From the NCBI RefSeq assembly GCF_003443675.1, contig NZ_CP031963.1, positions 2,193,501 through 2,257,500 on the forward strand: a DNA stretch of 64,000 bases. Reading direction: 5' to 3'. Shown here in pieces: positions 51,213 to 60,781 of the stretch. Position 1 is the first letter of the stretch, and every line of letters starts with the position of its first letter. The notes under the pieces were generated by a model. It was not told the DNA's origin. It saw nothing but the letters and a program-made list of their open reading frames with translations, and searched no databases. Made by a program: the position numbers and the translations under genes. The DNA is from Aquimarina sp. BL5 (GTDB taxonomy: Bacteria > Bacteroidota > Bacteroidia > Flavobacteriales > Flavobacteriaceae).

Positions 51213-51821
51213 ATGAGAAAACTAATATTATTTTTTGGATTGTTAATCCTAGGAACGGTAATTCTTAACGCTCAAAATCAAGATCCTGAAAAAACCATGC
51301 TTATGTATGTAGATGGTGACATGCTACAAGTAATTGATGGAGATATCACACCTCTTCAAGAAAGTATTATTTTACAGGATTGTAGAGTACTTAACTCAGA
51401 CGGCAGTTTTAAGGCGATGGATGGGTATCAATCTCGTTTAAAAGAAGGAGAATGTATGGATATGTACGGTATTGAATATCGTAATGAGTATCAATATCGA
51501 TATAAAACAAAGAAAGAGAATAAAGGTCTTACACAAACACAACTAACTAGTAAATATCAAAACAAACTTCATTACATAAAAATATCTGGTAAAGTATATC
51601 AGGTAACTAATATATCTCAGAAACCGTTACGCGATAATTTTGATCTTGCTAACGGAGTTATAGTAGATCCATATGGTATATATAAGGAATCTGGTAAAGA
51701 ACAAATTCGATTAATAGATGGTGATTGTATTAACCTAAGTGGAGTTAAATTTGAGAATAGTTATGATCAAAGAAAAATCCTGGTAAAGAAAATCAAAAAG
51801 ACAAACAATGAAGTTCAATAA
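51213..51821 (+). CDS. Exported DUF6799-type protein, 202 aa
   Basis: A Sec signal peptide (ending LNAQ, about residue 21) is followed by two copies of a DUF6799-like unit. In each, a DGD/DGC phrase precedes a hydrophobic strand (MLMYVDGDMLQVIDGDITPLQESIILQDCRVLNSDGSF and HYIKISGKVYQVTNISQKPLRDNFDLANGVIVDPYG). It probably sits in the periplasm. The function is unknown, but copper or oxidase-related roles would fit the location between hemN and the cco operon. It is monocistronic with a terminator at 51848. Confidence 0.72.
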   Translation: MRKLILFFGLLILGTVILNAQNQDPEKTMLMYVDGDMLQVIDGDITPLQESIILQDCRVLNSDGSFKAMDGYQSRLKEGECMDMYGIEYRNEYQYRYKTKKENKGLTQTQLTSKYQNKLHYIKISGKVYQVTNISQKPLRDNFDLANGVIVDPYGIYKESGKEQIRLIDGDCINLSGVKFENSYDQRKILVKKIKKTNNEVQ

Positions 51822-51847
51822 AAAGTGATATTACTAGATGAATACAG

Positions 51848-51873
51848 AGCCTTTCTAAGCGAAAGGCTTTTTT
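51848..51873. terminator. Terminator shared by the DUF6799 gene and the cco operon
   Basis: The stem AGCCTTTC / GAAAGGCT with a 5-nt loop has T-runs on the plus side. It lies between convergent stops. Confidence 0.78.
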
Positions 51874-51874
51874 A

Positions 51875-52579
51875 TTAGTGACATTCGAAATTTGCAGAAA
51901 CAATTTCAGTTGATTGTTTTGGAGAAACATATGGAATTCCTAATCCCATTCCTCTTAAGATAAATAACAATCCCATCATAACTACAAACACCGGAATTGC
52001 TTTTTGAATATGTTTTCTTATCCACTTTCCTTTGAACAAATTTCTTGCGTAAACAACTGCTGTCATAAGGGGAACTGTTCCTAATCCAAAAAGTAATACA
52101 TACATACTACTTTCCATAATACTACCTAGAGCAATTGCTGCAAAAACTGCCATATATATCAATCCACAGGGAAGAAAACCATTCAGAAAACCAATAGTCA
52201 AAAATGTATCTGGTGTTTTCTTTTTAAGTTCTTTCCCTAAAGCATTCTTGACGTTTGAGATTACTTTATATACGGGTTTAGAGAAATTGTATTTCATGAA
52301 TATTGATGATGGAATCAAAACCAATAAAATCATTAAAACACCTATACTTATAGATAGTCCCTGCTGCATTCCAAAAATGTTCAGGCTCTTGCCTACTAGT
52401 CCAAAAAACAATCCAATAATACTATACGCTAGTAAACGACCCAAATGATATAAAGAGATCTGAAAAAATTTCTTAAGATGATTCTTATGATCCAAAGGCA
52501 GCATAAAAGCAATAGGGCCACACATTCCAATGCAGTGAAAACTTCCCAAAAGGCCTAATATGAATGCTGATAATAACAT
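51875..52579 (-). CDS. Sulfite exporter TauE/SafE-family protein (CcoH-SafE type) of the cbb3 locus
   Basis: This 234-residue protein with six predicted helices has the motif GLLGSFHCIGMCGPIAFMLPL in the first helix, typical of the DsbD-like/SafE proteins that accompany cbb3 operons. A second similar glycine-rich helix begins IGFLNGFLPCGLIYMAV. Cys pairs in these helices could carry electrons or bind copper. It ends the cco operon, 0 bp after fixH. A role in copper delivery to the oxidase is inferred from context. Confidence 0.88.
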   Translation of the reverse strand: MLLSAFILGLLGSFHCIGMCGPIAFMLPLDHKNHLKKFFQISLYHLGRLLAYSIIGLFFGLVGKSLNIFGMQQGLSISIGVLMILLVLIPSSIFMKYNFSKPVYKVISNVKNALGKELKKKTPDTFLTIGFLNGFLPCGLIYMAVFAAIALGSIMESSMYVLLFGLGTVPLMTAVVYARNLFKGKWIRKHIQKAIPVFVVMMGLLFILRGMGLGIPYVSPKQSTEIVSANFECH

Positions 52580-53026
52580 TTAATACGTGAATGATTCTTT
52601 AAATAAGTAAGAAGTATTCTCATAGCTCCAATTTACAGTAATATTCCATCTCCCCTCTATCAACTTATTTTGCGGCACTAATATTTCCGAACTCTGAAGC
52701 GTGATTGGAATTTCGAAATCCAATTTTTTATTTGATGGTCGATACAAAGAAATACTACCTGATAGTTTTGTATAGTTCTTGTCTTTGGGAAACACCACTA
52801 GTAATCCTTCTGCTATCTTTTTAACTTCTACATTATTATGCAATGCGTTTCCCTTTTGTTCAGCATTAATTTCGTTCTGAAAAGCCAGTTCTTGTTTGTA
52901 GTAATCTTCCGTTACCAAATCGTGTTCGTACTTTTTATCTGTATTCATTCGTACTACGAAGTATAGTATAAAACTTATAAATCCTATAAATACCAGTACA
53001 ATAGCGGTACCCCAGTTTACTTTCAT
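52580..53026 (-). CDS. ccoH: FixH/CcoH-family protein
   Basis: This 148-residue protein has one N-terminal helix (WGTAIVLVFIGFISFILYFVVRM) and a periplasmic beta domain. NTDKKYEHDLVTEDYYKQELAFQNEINAE is the FixH hallmark. It is thought to help assemble the cbb3 oxidase. Its stop abuts the SafE start, and 174 bp separate it from ccoG. That gap contains a double hairpin repeat (53083-53119). Confidence 0.9.
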   Translation of the reverse strand: MKVNWGTAIVLVFIGFISFILYFVVRMNTDKKYEHDLVTEDYYKQELAFQNEINAEQKGNALHNNVEVKKIAEGLLVVFPKDKNYTKLSGSISLYRPSNKKLDFEIPITLQSSEILVPQNKLIEGRWNITVNWSYENTSYLFKESFTY

Positions 53027-53082
53027 CTTTTTTACATTTTGATTTTTTTATTAACTCATAACTCAACTTCATCAACCCTCTC

Positions 53083-53119
53083 TGTCCGACTTAGCGGACA
53101 TCTCTCCCAAAGGGAGAGA
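53083..53119. repeat. Double hairpin repeat inside the cco operon
   Basis: Two adjacent perfect inverted repeats are present: TGTCCG / CGGACA (53083-53100) and TCTCTCCC / GGGAGAGA (53101-53119, 3-nt loop). The short GC-rich pair stands out from the AT-rich surroundings and resembles a dispersed intergenic repeat that I have seen in this phylum but cannot verify. Confidence 0.55.
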
Positions 53120-53200
53120 AGCTGAAATTGTTCTCTGATTCTAAATTTCAACTTTAGTTTTACAACCATCAACTAACAACAGGTAACTATAAACTAACAA

Positions 53201-54625
53201 TCATCTATAGCTTCTTGGTCCAAGAAAAGCTGTTGTTGTCGTTTCTACCAGTTCGTCATTAGAATATACTCCTATTTTTATTTTGTCCCTATCTCCACTT
53301 AGGGCAGATGTATTGATTTCTATAAATAATGTCCCTTCTGCCAATCCCTGTTTAGGTACCGTAAAGTTTTTATGAGTTACTAATTCAATAGTTCCTTTAT
53401 GAGATAATAATTCAAAACGAACATTTTCTATCTCATCTATGGTTTTATTAACCAGTTTATAGGTATACACATTACTGATGATATTATTATCTTTTCTCTC
53501 ATAGAGCTGACCTGGTAATCTTAAGATATTGGCTTCTACATCGTTTCTTAAAAAAGACATTCCTAAAAAAACACCTGTCAATATAACCAGTACTGCTGTA
53601 TATCCTTTTAGGCGTGGTGTAAACTTAAATTTCTCCTTTTTTGCTATATTATCTTCACTTGCATAGCGAATCAATCCTTTAGGTAGGTTTACACTCTCCA
53701 TCATATGATCACAGGCATCGATACAGGCTGTGCAATTCACACACTCCAATTGTGTACCATTACGAATATCAATTCCTGTTGGGCAGACATGAACACATTG
53801 GAAACAGTCTATACAATCTCCTTTTCCTGTAGTAGATCTATCTTCATTTTTCTTAAACTTAGCACGCCCAGCTTCTTTTTCTCCACGCTTATAATCATAG
53901 GCAACTACAATAGATTTAGCATCTAATAACACACCTTGTAATCGACCATATGGACAAGCAATAATACAAACCTGTTCTCTAAACCAGGCAAATACAAAAT
54001 AAAATACTGCTGTAAATATGAGTAATGAGATTAATGTACTCACGTGCTTAAAAGGGCCATCGACAAAAACATATTGAATAAGTTTATCACTCCCGATCAG
54101 ATAGGCTAAAAACACATTAGCAATCAAGAAAGAGATAATAAAAAAAACAAACCATTTCAGCACACGTTTTTTAATTTTATCAGCATTCCAAGGTTGTTTA
54201 TCCAGCCGTATTTGTTTTCCTCGGTCTCCTTCTATCCAGTATTCTATTCTTCGGAAAACCATTTCCATAAATATTGTTTGCGGACATATCCAACCACAGA
54301 ATAATCGTCCAAAAGCTACCGTAAATAATATTACAAAGACTACCCCAATAATCATTGATATTACAAACAGATGAAAATCCTGAGGCCAGAAAGGAGCTCC
54401 GAAAATGTTGAAACGTCGCTCTAAAACATTAAATAACAAAAACTGGTTGCCGCTAATTTTGATAAATGGCGCAGAAAACAAAAAGATCAATAACCCATAA
54501 CTTACCCATTTTCGATATTTATAAAATTTACCGCTAGGTTTTTTAGGATATACCCAAGCACGTTTTCCTTCTTCGTTAATCGTACCGATAGAATCTCTAA
54601 ATGTTTCGTTTTCTGGTGTTTCCAA
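53201..54625 (-). CDS. ccoG: Cytochrome oxidase accessory protein CcoG
   Basis: This 474-residue membrane ferredoxin-type protein has five helices. The 4Fe-4S sites are CIDCFQCVHVCPTGIDI and CVNCTACIDACDHMM, with further Cys in FCGWICPQTIF and CIIACPYGRLQ. The C-terminal Ig-like domain (about 370-474, FRNDVEANILRLPGQLYERK) matches CcoG (RdxA/FixG). CcoG is believed to reduce Cu(II) for insertion into CcoN. It starts 21 bp after ccoP. Confidence 0.95.
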   Translation of the reverse strand: METPENETFRDSIGTINEEGKRAWVYPKKPSGKFYKYRKWVSYGLLIFLFSAPFIKISGNQFLLFNVLERRFNIFGAPFWPQDFHLFVISMIIGVVFVILFTVAFGRLFCGWICPQTIFMEMVFRRIEYWIEGDRGKQIRLDKQPWNADKIKKRVLKWFVFFIISFLIANVFLAYLIGSDKLIQYVFVDGPFKHVSTLISLLIFTAVFYFVFAWFREQVCIIACPYGRLQGVLLDAKSIVVAYDYKRGEKEAGRAKFKKNEDRSTTGKGDCIDCFQCVHVCPTGIDIRNGTQLECVNCTACIDACDHMMESVNLPKGLIRYASEDNIAKKEKFKFTPRLKGYTAVLVILTGVFLGMSFLRNDVEANILRLPGQLYERKDNNIISNVYTYKLVNKTIDEIENVRFELLSHKGTIELVTHKNFTVPKQGLAEGTLFIEINTSALSGDRDKIKIGVYSNDELVETTTTAFLGPRSYR

Positions 54626-54646
54626 GTGGGAATTATTTTTAATACA

Positions 54647-55588
54647 TTACTCGTTAATTACTACGGTAGTAGAATCAACAATCTTTTCAGGGATCTCTTC
54701 ATTTGGAGCTCCTGGATCAATCCAAATTTCACCTTGTGCTTCTTTGGGATCTACCGGAGTGGTTCCTCCCAACGTAATTACGTAACTCGCTACTTGAGCC
54801 ATTTCTGCCGGCTTCAAAGTTTGTTTCCAAGCTACCATTCCTTTTCCGTCTCGACCTCCTTCAGAAATGGTTTGGAATACATTTTTGATTCCACCACCCA
54901 AAATCCAATTCGGATCTGTTAGATTAGGGCCTATACCTCCTCCTCCATCTGCCTTATGACAAGCCACACAATTAGTGGTAAAAATCGCTTTACCAGCACT
55001 GATATCTGAAGCTTCTGTTAGTAATACTACTGTGTTTACATCTACTAAATCTTTAGCCGTTTTCTTATACGCCTCTATTGCTACTAATGCTTCAGCTACT
55101 TCTGTTTCGTATTCTTCTGTCTGCGTATAATCATTAAATACGTGAAAACGTGCTAAATAAATCACTCCAAACAAAATGGTTGCATAAAAACCATATACCC
55201 ACCAAGGCGGAAGGTTGTTATCAAGCTCTTTAATACCGTCATAATTATGGTCCAAAATAATCTCGCCTTCCTCTTCTACAGGTTTACTATCCAATAATTT
55301 TAGATAGATATCCTTAATCCATCGGAATTGCTTTTCTTTTTTAGCATTTCGAACTACTAAATAGCGTTCCTGAGCTTCGGATTTTAGTGATTTAAATAAT
55401 ACACTTCGCAATGCTTCTACACAAATCTCAATAGCTATTGCAAATAATAAAATTATTCCCATTACCACCCAAGTAAGCGGTTCCGCAATAAATGCAGATT
55501 CTTCTCCTGATGCTACTGCCCATTCTATTAAAAGATATGCTATAAATAGAAAGATAATAACTCTTATATAAGATACTGTACTTCTCAT
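54647..55588 (-). CDS. ccoP: cbb3 oxidase subunit CcoP, single-haem form
   Basis: This 313-residue subunit has two N-terminal helices (IIFLFIAYLLIEWAV, WVVMGIILLFAIAIEI), then the cbb3 N-terminal region with NNLPPWWVYGFYATILFGVIYLARFHVF, then one cytochrome c domain (NCVACHKADG near residue 210, Met ligand in GMVAWKQ). Proteobacterial CcoP has two haem c sites, and here only one CxxCH is present. It transfers electrons toward CcoNO. It overlaps ccoQ by 4 bp. Confidence 0.93.
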   Translation of the reverse strand: MRSTVSYIRVIIFLFIAYLLIEWAVASGEESAFIAEPLTWVVMGIILLFAIAIEICVEALRSVLFKSLKSEAQERYLVVRNAKKEKQFRWIKDIYLKLLDSKPVEEEGEIILDHNYDGIKELDNNLPPWWVYGFYATILFGVIYLARFHVFNDYTQTEEYETEVAEALVAIEAYKKTAKDLVDVNTVVLLTEASDISAGKAIFTTNCVACHKADGGGGIGPNLTDPNWILGGGIKNVFQTISEGGRDGKGMVAWKQTLKPAEMAQVASYVITLGGTTPVDPKEAQGEIWIDPGAPNEEIPEKIVDSTTVVINE

Positions 55589-55776
55589 AGTATTAGCTCG
55601 TTTTCGTTTTCTGATTCAAATGGAATCTCACTCACTTCTTTAATATGTTCTTTCTTTGCTGAAATTACCCACCAGAATAAGGCAGTAAAAAAGATGAAAA
55701 ATATAAGTAGGGATATGATAGGATATATCTCTACACCTTCGATACTTTCCATATGTCCTTTTATAAATTTAAACAT
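55585..55776 (-). CDS. ccoQ: CcoQ-type small oxidase subunit
   Basis: This 63-residue single-helix protein (YPIISLLIFFIFFTALFWWVI) has a charged cytoplasmic tail (SAKKEHIKEVSEIPFESENENELIL). Size, membrane topology and place between ccoNO and ccoP identify it as CcoQ/FixQ, a subunit that stabilises the cbb3 complex. It overlaps ccoP by 4 bp, a sign of coupled translation. Confidence 0.88.
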   Translation of the reverse strand: MFKFIKGHMESIEGVEIYPIISLLIFFIFFTALFWWVISAKKEHIKEVSEIPFESENENELIL

Positions 55777-55787
55777 GATTTATTTCT

Positions 55788-57980
55788 TTAGTTTGAATTT
55801 GCAGTTTCGTTTTTAACTTTGATGTCAGTTCCTAATCGCTGTATATAAGCGATCAAGGCAATTACTTCTCTATCTCTCATCTCTATAAAATTCAATCCGT
55901 TTTCCTTCGCATACTTTTTATCAGCTTCATAGGTTTTCGCAAAATCTGGATCATCATACAGGTTTTTCTCAACCTGAGTAGCCTGTTCATCCATCCATTT
56001 CTGAGCTCTTGCTATTTCTTCAGGAGTATACGGAACTCCAAGAGTAACCATGACTTCCATCTTAGCTTCTGTATCGGATCGATCCAATTCATTTTTAAGC
56101 AACCACTTGTAGCTCGGCATAATAGATCCCGATGAAGTACTCTGCGGATCATAAAAGTGATTCAAGTGCCAATTATCAGAGTATTTCCCTCCAATTCGCA
56201 TTAAATCTGGACCAGTACGTTTACTTCCCCAAAGGAAAGGATGGTCGTATACATATTCACCAGCTTTAGAATATTCTCCATATCGCTCTACCTCACTACG
56301 GAAAGGTCTGATCATCTGGGAGTGGCAAGACACGCAACTTTCTCTTATATAGAGATCCCTACCTTCTAACTCTAAGGGTGTGTAGGGTTTTACACTGGTG
56401 ATTGTGGGTATATTAGAATCCACCATCAGTGTAGGAACAATCTGCACAGCTCCACCAATAAGAATTGCGATGGTAGCAAAAATGGTCAACTTCACAGGTC
56501 TTCTTTCTAACCAAGTATGATATCCTTCCTTTGCAGTTCTATGTTTAGTCACTTTGGTTAATGGAGCTGCCTCTGCTAATTCATCCGTTACTTTTGCCCC
56601 AGCTCTAATGGTTTTAATCACATTATAAACCATGATAAACATCCCGAAGATGAACATACTACCACCAATAGCACGCATCCAATACATTGGAATGATTTCG
56701 TTTACAGTTTCTAAGAAATTACCATACACTAAACTTCCATCAGGATTGAATTGTTTCCACATAGATGCTTGTACAAATCCTGCTACATACATAGGCAATG
56801 CATACATAATGATACCTAAGGTACCTATCCAGAAATGTACATTTGCTAATCCTGTAGACCATAATTTGGTTTTAAACAATTTAGGAATTAACCAATACGC
56901 CATCCCAAAGGTGAAGAAACCATTCCAGGCTAAAGCACCGACGTGTACGTGAGCAATAACCCAATCACTAAAATGTGCAATCGCGTTTACATTTTTTAAG
57001 GAAAGCATGGGTCCTTCGAACGTAGCCATACCATATCCCGTAATCGCCACCACCATAAATTTAAGTACAGGATCCGTACGTACTTTATCCCAAGCGCCGC
57101 GCAACGTTAATAATCCGTTGATCATACCACCCCAAGAAGGTGCAATTAACATAATAGAGAAAGCTACTCCCAGGTTTTGCGCCCAATCTGGTAATGAAGA
57201 ATATAATAAATGGTGCGGTCCTGCCCAGATGTAGATAAATATCAAAGACCAAAAATGAACAATAGATAATCGATAAGAATATACGGGTCTATTTGCTGCT
57301 TTTGGAACAAAATAATACATCAATCCTAAAAACGGAGTAGTCAAGAAAAATGCTACTGCATTATGTCCGTACCACCATTGTACTAAAGCATCCTGAACAC
57401 CTGCGTATACCGAATAACTTTTTAGCGCGCTAACCGGTAAAGCTAAACTATTAAAAATATGCAGTACAGCGACTGTTACTACAGTAGCCAAGTAAAACCA
57501 AATTGCTACATACAGGTGACGTTGTCTACGTTTTAGAATTGTACCGATCAAGTTCCAACCAAAAACTACCCAAATAACAGCGATAGCAATATCAAAAGGC
57601 CATTCTAGCTCAGCATATTCTTTAGAACTTGTGTATCCTAAGGGTAATGTAATTGCTGCTCCTACTATGATTAATTGCCAACACCAAAAATTAATATTAC
57701 TAAGCGTATCATTAAACATTCGTGTTTTTAGCAATCGCTGGGTAGAATAATACACTCCAGCAAATATGGCATTCCCGACAAAAGCAAAAATTACCGCATT
57801 GGTATGCAAAGGCCGCAAGCGCCCGAAACTCAACCACGAAATACCATCGGTAAGATTAGGAAATAAAAACATAAATGCCAGCAGTAATCCAACTGACATC
57901 CCTACAATTCCCCAAAGAAGTGTGGCGTACAAGAATTTTTTTACGATTTTGTTATCGTAATAGAATTGTTCCATTTTCAT
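55788..57980 (-). CDS. ccoN: Fused cbb3 oxidase subunits I and II (CcoN-CcoO)
   Basis: This protein of about 730 residues has CcoN (about 1-460) with haem/CuB ligands in [35 protein letters not shown] and [16 protein letters not shown] transmembrane link leads to CcoO with haem c motif CVSCHSQ (about 550) and [12 protein letters not shown]. The O2-reducing, proton-pumping core thus sits in one chain, as is usual in Bacteroidetes. The start MKMEQFYY at 57980 (or the ATG two codons later) is chosen, because an ORF opening 38 codons earlier would run inside ccoS. Confidence 0.96.
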   Translation of the reverse strand: MKMEQFYYDNKIVKKFLYATLLWGIVGMSVGLLLAFMFLFPNLTDGISWLSFGRLRPLHTNAVIFAFVGNAIFAGVYYSTQRLLKTRMFNDTLSNINFWCWQLIIVGAAITLPLGYTSSKEYAELEWPFDIAIAVIWVVFGWNLIGTILKRRQRHLYVAIWFYLATVVTVAVLHIFNSLALPVSALKSYSVYAGVQDALVQWWYGHNAVAFFLTTPFLGLMYYFVPKAANRPVYSYRLSIVHFWSLIFIYIWAGPHHLLYSSLPDWAQNLGVAFSIMLIAPSWGGMINGLLTLRGAWDKVRTDPVLKFMVVAITGYGMATFEGPMLSLKNVNAIAHFSDWVIAHVHVGALAWNGFFTFGMAYWLIPKLFKTKLWSTGLANVHFWIGTLGIIMYALPMYVAGFVQASMWKQFNPDGSLVYGNFLETVNEIIPMYWMRAIGGSMFIFGMFIMVYNVIKTIRAGAKVTDELAEAAPLTKVTKHRTAKEGYHTWLERRPVKLTIFATIAILIGGAVQIVPTLMVDSNIPTITSVKPYTPLELEGRDLYIRESCVSCHSQMIRPFRSEVERYGEYSKAGEYVYDHPFLWGSKRTGPDLMRIGGKYSDNWHLNHFYDPQSTSSGSIMPSYKWLLKNELDRSDTEAKMEVMVTLGVPYTPEEIARAQKWMDEQATQVEKNLYDDPDFAKTYEADKKYAKENGLNFIEMRDREVIALIAYIQRLGTDIKVKNETANSN

Positions 57981-57981
57981 A

Positions 57982-58176
57982 TTATACTTGATTGTTTTTA
58001 GTGGATACTGAAGTTTTTTCTTTGGATTCTTTGACCAATTCATCATCAAAAAGTATTCTGATAGATGGCGTATAGGTATCATCATATTGCCCATTCTTTA
58101 CGGAAAGAATAAAAGCAACAAAAAAAACAATGGCTACAACAATACTAATAGTCAGTAAAACATAAATAACACCCAT
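57982..58176 (-). CDS. ccoS: cbb3 oxidase maturation protein CcoS
   Basis: This 64-residue protein starts [33 protein letters not shown], with one helix and the family phrase [17 protein letters not shown]. CcoS is needed for cofactor insertion in the oxidase. It is the first gene of ccoS-NO-Q-P-G-H-safE and begins about 20 bp after a perfect Fnr-type promoter. The P-type ATPase gene ccoI, often found before ccoS, is not in the window. Confidence 0.93.
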   Translation of the reverse strand: MGVIYVLLTISIVVAIVFFVAFILSVKNGQYDDTYTPSIRILFDDELVKESKEKTSVSTKNNQV

Positions 58177-58195
58177 AAAGCATTTAATTATGCCC

Positions 58196-58238
58196 CAAAA
58201 GTATGCGTGAACATTTTCTCAAAAAATGACATTTATCA
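58196..58238 (-). promoter_or_regulatory. Fnr-type promoter of the cco operon
   Basis: TGACATTTATCA (58227-58238) is centred 29.5 bp from the perfect -7 box TACTTTTG (58196-58203, minus), the same geometry as at raiA and the usp genes. Confidence 0.83.
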
Positions 58239-58492
58239 GGTTTTGAGGGATTACTTTACATTATAACTTAGCGTTATTGAAGCTTACTAAGATAATGTAC
58301 GCTGTCTTTTCGTACCACTTGAACACTTTGTTATATACTTTTAAACTTCTGTTATAGCAAAGTAATTGAACAACTACGTATTTTTAAGTGTCGAATTTTT
58401 CAATTGAAGTAGTTCAAATTTTTAGACGAAATAAAAATGGGTTGTAGATATTTAAGTTAAAATACGTACATCTCTAAAACCAACCCATTATT

Positions 58493-58803
58493 ATGTACAC
58501 AGTACTAAATAAAAATACAATTGAAATGGAAATAGTAACCTTTATTTCGAAAACAAAACGAGGTTTGCCACCAACAGGGTCCTTTCAGTTTATAAACACA
58601 ATGGAAATATTGAGAATAAAGAAGAATATTTTGATCAAGAATTATATGACCAGCGCTATATAATAAAACGTACCAATGCTTGGATGGATAGCTTTAGGTC
58701 TTTGTTTAATCGATTTGATATTGCAACAGGAAGACAAAAAGGTTTTAACCACCTAACATTCTTTATGATAGCAATAAAAAAACTTAAAAAAGAAAAGAGA
58801 TAA
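58493..58803 (+). pseudogene. Internally deleted IS5-type transposase remnant
   Basis: The N-terminal part (from ATG 58493) gives EIVTFISKTKRGLPPTGSFQFINTMEI, as at the start of IS5/IS1031-type transposases. The C-terminal part, in another frame, gives YDQRYIIKRTNAWMDSFRSLFNRFDIATG...FNHLTFFMIAIKKLKK, the end of the same family, stopping at 58803. The catalytic middle is missing. It is clearly dead. It fills most of the gap of about 630 bp between ccoS and the FAD oxidoreductase gene. Nothing else was seen there. Confidence 0.75.
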
Positions 58804-58822
58804 AAGTTTGAATCACTTGATT

Positions 58823-60760
58823 ATGAAAAGAAGGCAATTTATCAATACCGTTGGAAAAGCAACACTGCTACTATTAGCTCCTGTAGAGCTATTGGCAAAA
58901 AGCAAAACTCTTGATGATATTTCTGGAGAATTTATTTTTGTTGAGGCTGAACAATTTATCAATCAAGGAGGATGGGAGTTAGATCAGCAGTCTATGGATC
59001 AAATGGGTTCTCCCTATTTATTAGCTCATGGATTAGGTATTCCTGTAGAAGATGCAACTACTGAGATTGTTTTTCCTAAGGTAGGCAAATATCGGATATG
59101 GGTTCGTACTCGAGATTGGGTCGCTCCCTGGAAGGCACCTGGTGCTCCAGGAAAATTTCAGTTATTACTTGATAATAAGCCTTTAACAGAAACTTTTGGT
59201 ACAAAAGGTGCTGATTGGCATTGGCATGATGGAGGAGTTACAGAAGTATCTAAAAAAATAGAACTATCCCTACATGACTTAACCGGTTTTGAAGGAAGAT
59301 GTGAGGCAATTCTTTTTTGCAAAGATCTAAATTTTAAACCTGTTAATGATGTTACTGCTCTTACTAAATTTAGGAGGAAGTTATTAGGTTTGCCTGAACA
59401 ACCAAAAGATGGAGGTAGTTTTGATTTTGTTGTTAGCGGAGGTGGGTTTGCTGGTACTTGCGCTGCGTTAGCAGCTGCACGAAACGGACTTACCGTGGCG
59501 CTCATACAAGACCGCCCCGTATTAGGAGGAAACGGCAGTTCTGAAGTTCGCGTTTGGCCGGAAGGTCATACAAAACAAAAACCGTATACACATGTAGGAG
59601 AAATTGTTGATGAAATAGCTCCTAGCGCAATAGACTTAGGAAAATACGGAACGCGTAATGCAAGATTGGGTGAGTCATATGATGACCAACGTAAAATAGA
59701 AGTAATCAAAAAAGAACCGCGAATTACATTATTTTTAGAAGAAAGAGTAATTAAAGTACTACAAGAAAATAATGCGGTGAATGCGGTTGTTTCTCAAAAC
59801 ACCCGAACCGCAATCCATACCAAGATTAAAGGTAATTTTTTTGCAGACTGTACAGGAGATGCTACAGTTGGTTTTCTGGCCGGAGCAGATTTTGAAATAT
59901 CTGGTTCTGGATTTATGGGATTCTCTAACATGTGGAATGTAATGGATGCTGCCAATAAAGAAGAAGTCCTTAAATGTGAATGTAAAGATAAAACGGCACT
60001 CACCCTATCGTGTGAGATTGGAGAGGTCGAACAACCTTTTCCACGATGTCCTTGGGCACTAGATTTAAGTGATAAACCATTTCCAGGAAGAGCTAATTAT
60101 AAAGGACAATGGGGATCAGAAGATCCTTTAGGAAATCTTGGAGGTTGGTTTTGGGAAAGTGGTTTTGATAAAGACCCTATCACCGATGTAGAAAAAATTC
60201 GTGACCTTAATTTTCGTGCTATGTATGGCGCTTGGGATGCTTTAAAAAATGTAGATAAATTGTATCCAAACCACCGTCTAGGGTGGTCGGCATTTATTTC
60301 GGGCAAACGAGAATCCAGAAGGCTTATGGGAGATCTAAAATTAACTGCAGACAATTTTAGGGATAAGGTTGATTTTGAAGATGGTGTATTTCCGTGCTCT
60401 TGGGGAATCGATGTGCATACCCCGCACGAATCTTTTGATGAAGATTTAAAAGGAGAAGAGTTTATTTCTTTTGCTACCACAGGAAAAGGGTATGACTATG
60501 AAGGTCCCTACTGGGCACCGTATAGAGCACTGTATAGTCGAAACATTACCAATTTGTTTATGGCTGGGCGTAATATAAGTGTGAGCAGAGAAGGTCTAGG
60601 GCCTGTAAGAGTAATGAAGACCTGCGGAATGATGGGAGAAGCAATAGGCAAAGCCGCCTCAATTTGTATCAATCATAAAACAACTCCTAGAGACGTTTAT
60701 AAAAATCATTTAAACAAATTAAAAGAACTGATGAAACAACCAGGAGCAAAACGAGTTTAG
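58823..60760 (+). CDS. Tat-type exported FAD-dependent oxidoreductase with N-terminal carbohydrate-binding-like domain
   Basis: This 645-residue protein starts MKRRQFINTVGKATLLLLAPVELLA, a Tat-like signal (RRQFIN). A beta-sandwich (about 25-170, FIFVEAEQFINQGGWELDQQ...GKYRIWVRTRDW) resembles the CBM-like heads of polysaccharide-utilisation proteins. An FAD_oxidored domain follows (FVVSGGGFAGTCAALAAARNG near 200, LGGNGSSEVRVW, AGRNISVSREGLGPVRVM near the end). It is found next to glycan enzymes in Bacteroidetes, and probably oxidises a sugar or related compound. ATG 58823 is chosen over a TTG five codons earlier. The next gene is 21 bp on. Confidence 0.82.
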   Translation: MKRRQFINTVGKATLLLLAPVELLAKSKTLDDISGEFIFVEAEQFINQGGWELDQQSMDQMGSPYLLAHGLGIPVEDATTEIVFPKVGKYRIWVRTRDWVAPWKAPGAPGKFQLLLDNKPLTETFGTKGADWHWHDGGVTEVSKKIELSLHDLTGFEGRCEAILFCKDLNFKPVNDVTALTKFRRKLLGLPEQPKDGGSFDFVVSGGGFAGTCAALAAARNGLTVALIQDRPVLGGNGSSEVRVWPEGHTKQKPYTHVGEIVDEIAPSAIDLGKYGTRNARLGESYDDQRKIEVIKKEPRITLFLEERVIKVLQENNAVNAVVSQNTRTAIHTKIKGNFFADCTGDATVGFLAGADFEISGSGFMGFSNMWNVMDAANKEEVLKCECKDKTALTLSCEIGEVEQPFPRCPWALDLSDKPFPGRANYKGQWGSEDPLGNLGGWFWESGFDKDPITDVEKIRDLNFRAMYGAWDALKNVDKLYPNHRLGWSAFISGKRESRRLMGDLKLTADNFRDKVDFEDGVFPCSWGIDVHTPHESFDEDLKGEEFISFATTGKGYDYEGPYWAPYRALYSRNITNLFMAGRNISVSREGLGPVRVMKTCGMMGEAIGKAASICINHKTTPRDVYKNHLNKLKELMKQPGAKRV

Positions 60761-60781
60761 CCTTTAAATAATAGATCCTAT

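Noticed and set aside
57981..58094. Longer N-terminus for CcoNO
   Set aside because: It lies inside ccoS in another frame. The family starts near MEQFYYDN.
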